A DNA stretch of 5,149 bases from assembly GCA_013152105.1 (NCBI GenBank), contig JAADHA010000319.1, positions 1 to 5,149 on the forward strand, written 5' to 3'. Under the pieces are notes generated by a model. It was not told the DNA's origin. It searched no databases and was given only the letters and a program-made list of their open reading frames with translations. The position numbers were made by a program, and so were the translations under genes. Origin of the DNA: Oligoflexia bacterium (GTDB taxonomy: Bacteria; Myxococcota_A; UBA796; UBA2385). Below, piece after piece: positions 5,098 through 5,149 of this stretch. The first letter of the stretch is position 1, and each line of letters begins with the position of its first letter.

Positions 5098-5119
5098 GTC
5101 AGGGCCCACACTGACTCGG
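5094..5119 (+). terminator. Hairpin at the PilZ stop codon, possible transcript end
   Basis: CTGAGTCAG (5094-5102) pairs with CTGACTCGG (5111-5119): nine pairs with one U-G, and an 8-base loop. The left arm contains the TGA stop. No T-run follows, so it is not a classical intrinsic terminator; it may protect the 3' end or assist Rho-type termination. Most of the arm identity (GAGTCAG/CTGACTC) is perfect. Confidence 0.35.
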
Positions 5120-5128
5120 CTCAGGCCA

Positions 5129-5142
5129 GGCGGGCGCCCGCC
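5129..5142. repeat. Perfect 14-base GC palindrome after the PilZ gene
   Basis: GGCGGGC/GCCCGCC is perfectly self-complementary. As RNA it could form a short 5-pair hairpin with a 4-base loop. It sits 10 bases after the hairpin at the stop codon and may add to a termination or boundary signal. The window ends 7 bases later, so its context is unknown. Confidence 0.3.
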
Positions 5143-5149
5143 GCGCAGG

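Noticed and set aside
4402..5109. 235-aa - strand open frame across pilZ
   Set aside because: It is antisense to a clear PilZ domain and covers both sigma-54 elements' spacer; no domain or ribosome site is seen.

Overview
The window comes from a GC-rich bacterium, most likely a myxobacterium or close relative (Myxococcota). This is inferred from three things: a C-terminal Cys + hydrophobic segment + Arg-cluster tail like the MYXO-CTERM sorting signal, a PilZ protein of the type abundant in myxobacteria, and two strong-looking sigma-54 promoters. No rRNA, tRNA, mobile element, CRISPR array or integrase is visible.

Layout. (1) Positions 1-347, + strand: the 3' end of a gene for a secreted or surface-anchored protein. 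(2) Positions 344-1810, + strand: an alkaline-phosphatase/sulfatase-superfamily hydrolase. Its TTG start overlaps the previous stop (TTGA), so the two look translationally coupled. It has an N-terminal signal peptide and a Thr where classical sulfatases carry the formylglycine Cys. (3) A 38-base convergent gap. (4) Positions 1849-3114 and 3174-4328, - strand: two paralogous genes 59 bases apart, each a receiver-like domain followed by an EAL (c-di-GMP phosphodiesterase) domain. The promoter-distal protein keeps every EAL catalytic residue I can check. The promoter-proximal one has lost several and is probably a pseudo-enzyme. (5) A 334-base divergent intergenic region, 4329-4662. (6) Positions 4663-5097, + strand: a small single-domain PilZ protein with both c-di-GMP-binding motifs intact.

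The main result is the divergent region. On the - strand, 4400-4385 matches the sigma-54 -24/-12 consensus at all 12 defined positions (TGGCACG-N4-TTGCA) and points at the EAL pair. On the + strand, 4576-4591 matches at 10 of 12 and points at pilZ. A tandem GTTCCAA repeat (4462-4481) lies at enhancer distance from both predicted start sites. The locus therefore reads as a self-contained, sigma-54-controlled c-di-GMP module: a candidate phosphodiesterase, a degenerate EAL partner and a PilZ receptor, possibly driven by one shared enhancer-binding protein. The activator and any GGDEF synthase are not in the window. The hydrolase and its upstream neighbour appear to be a separate transcription unit.
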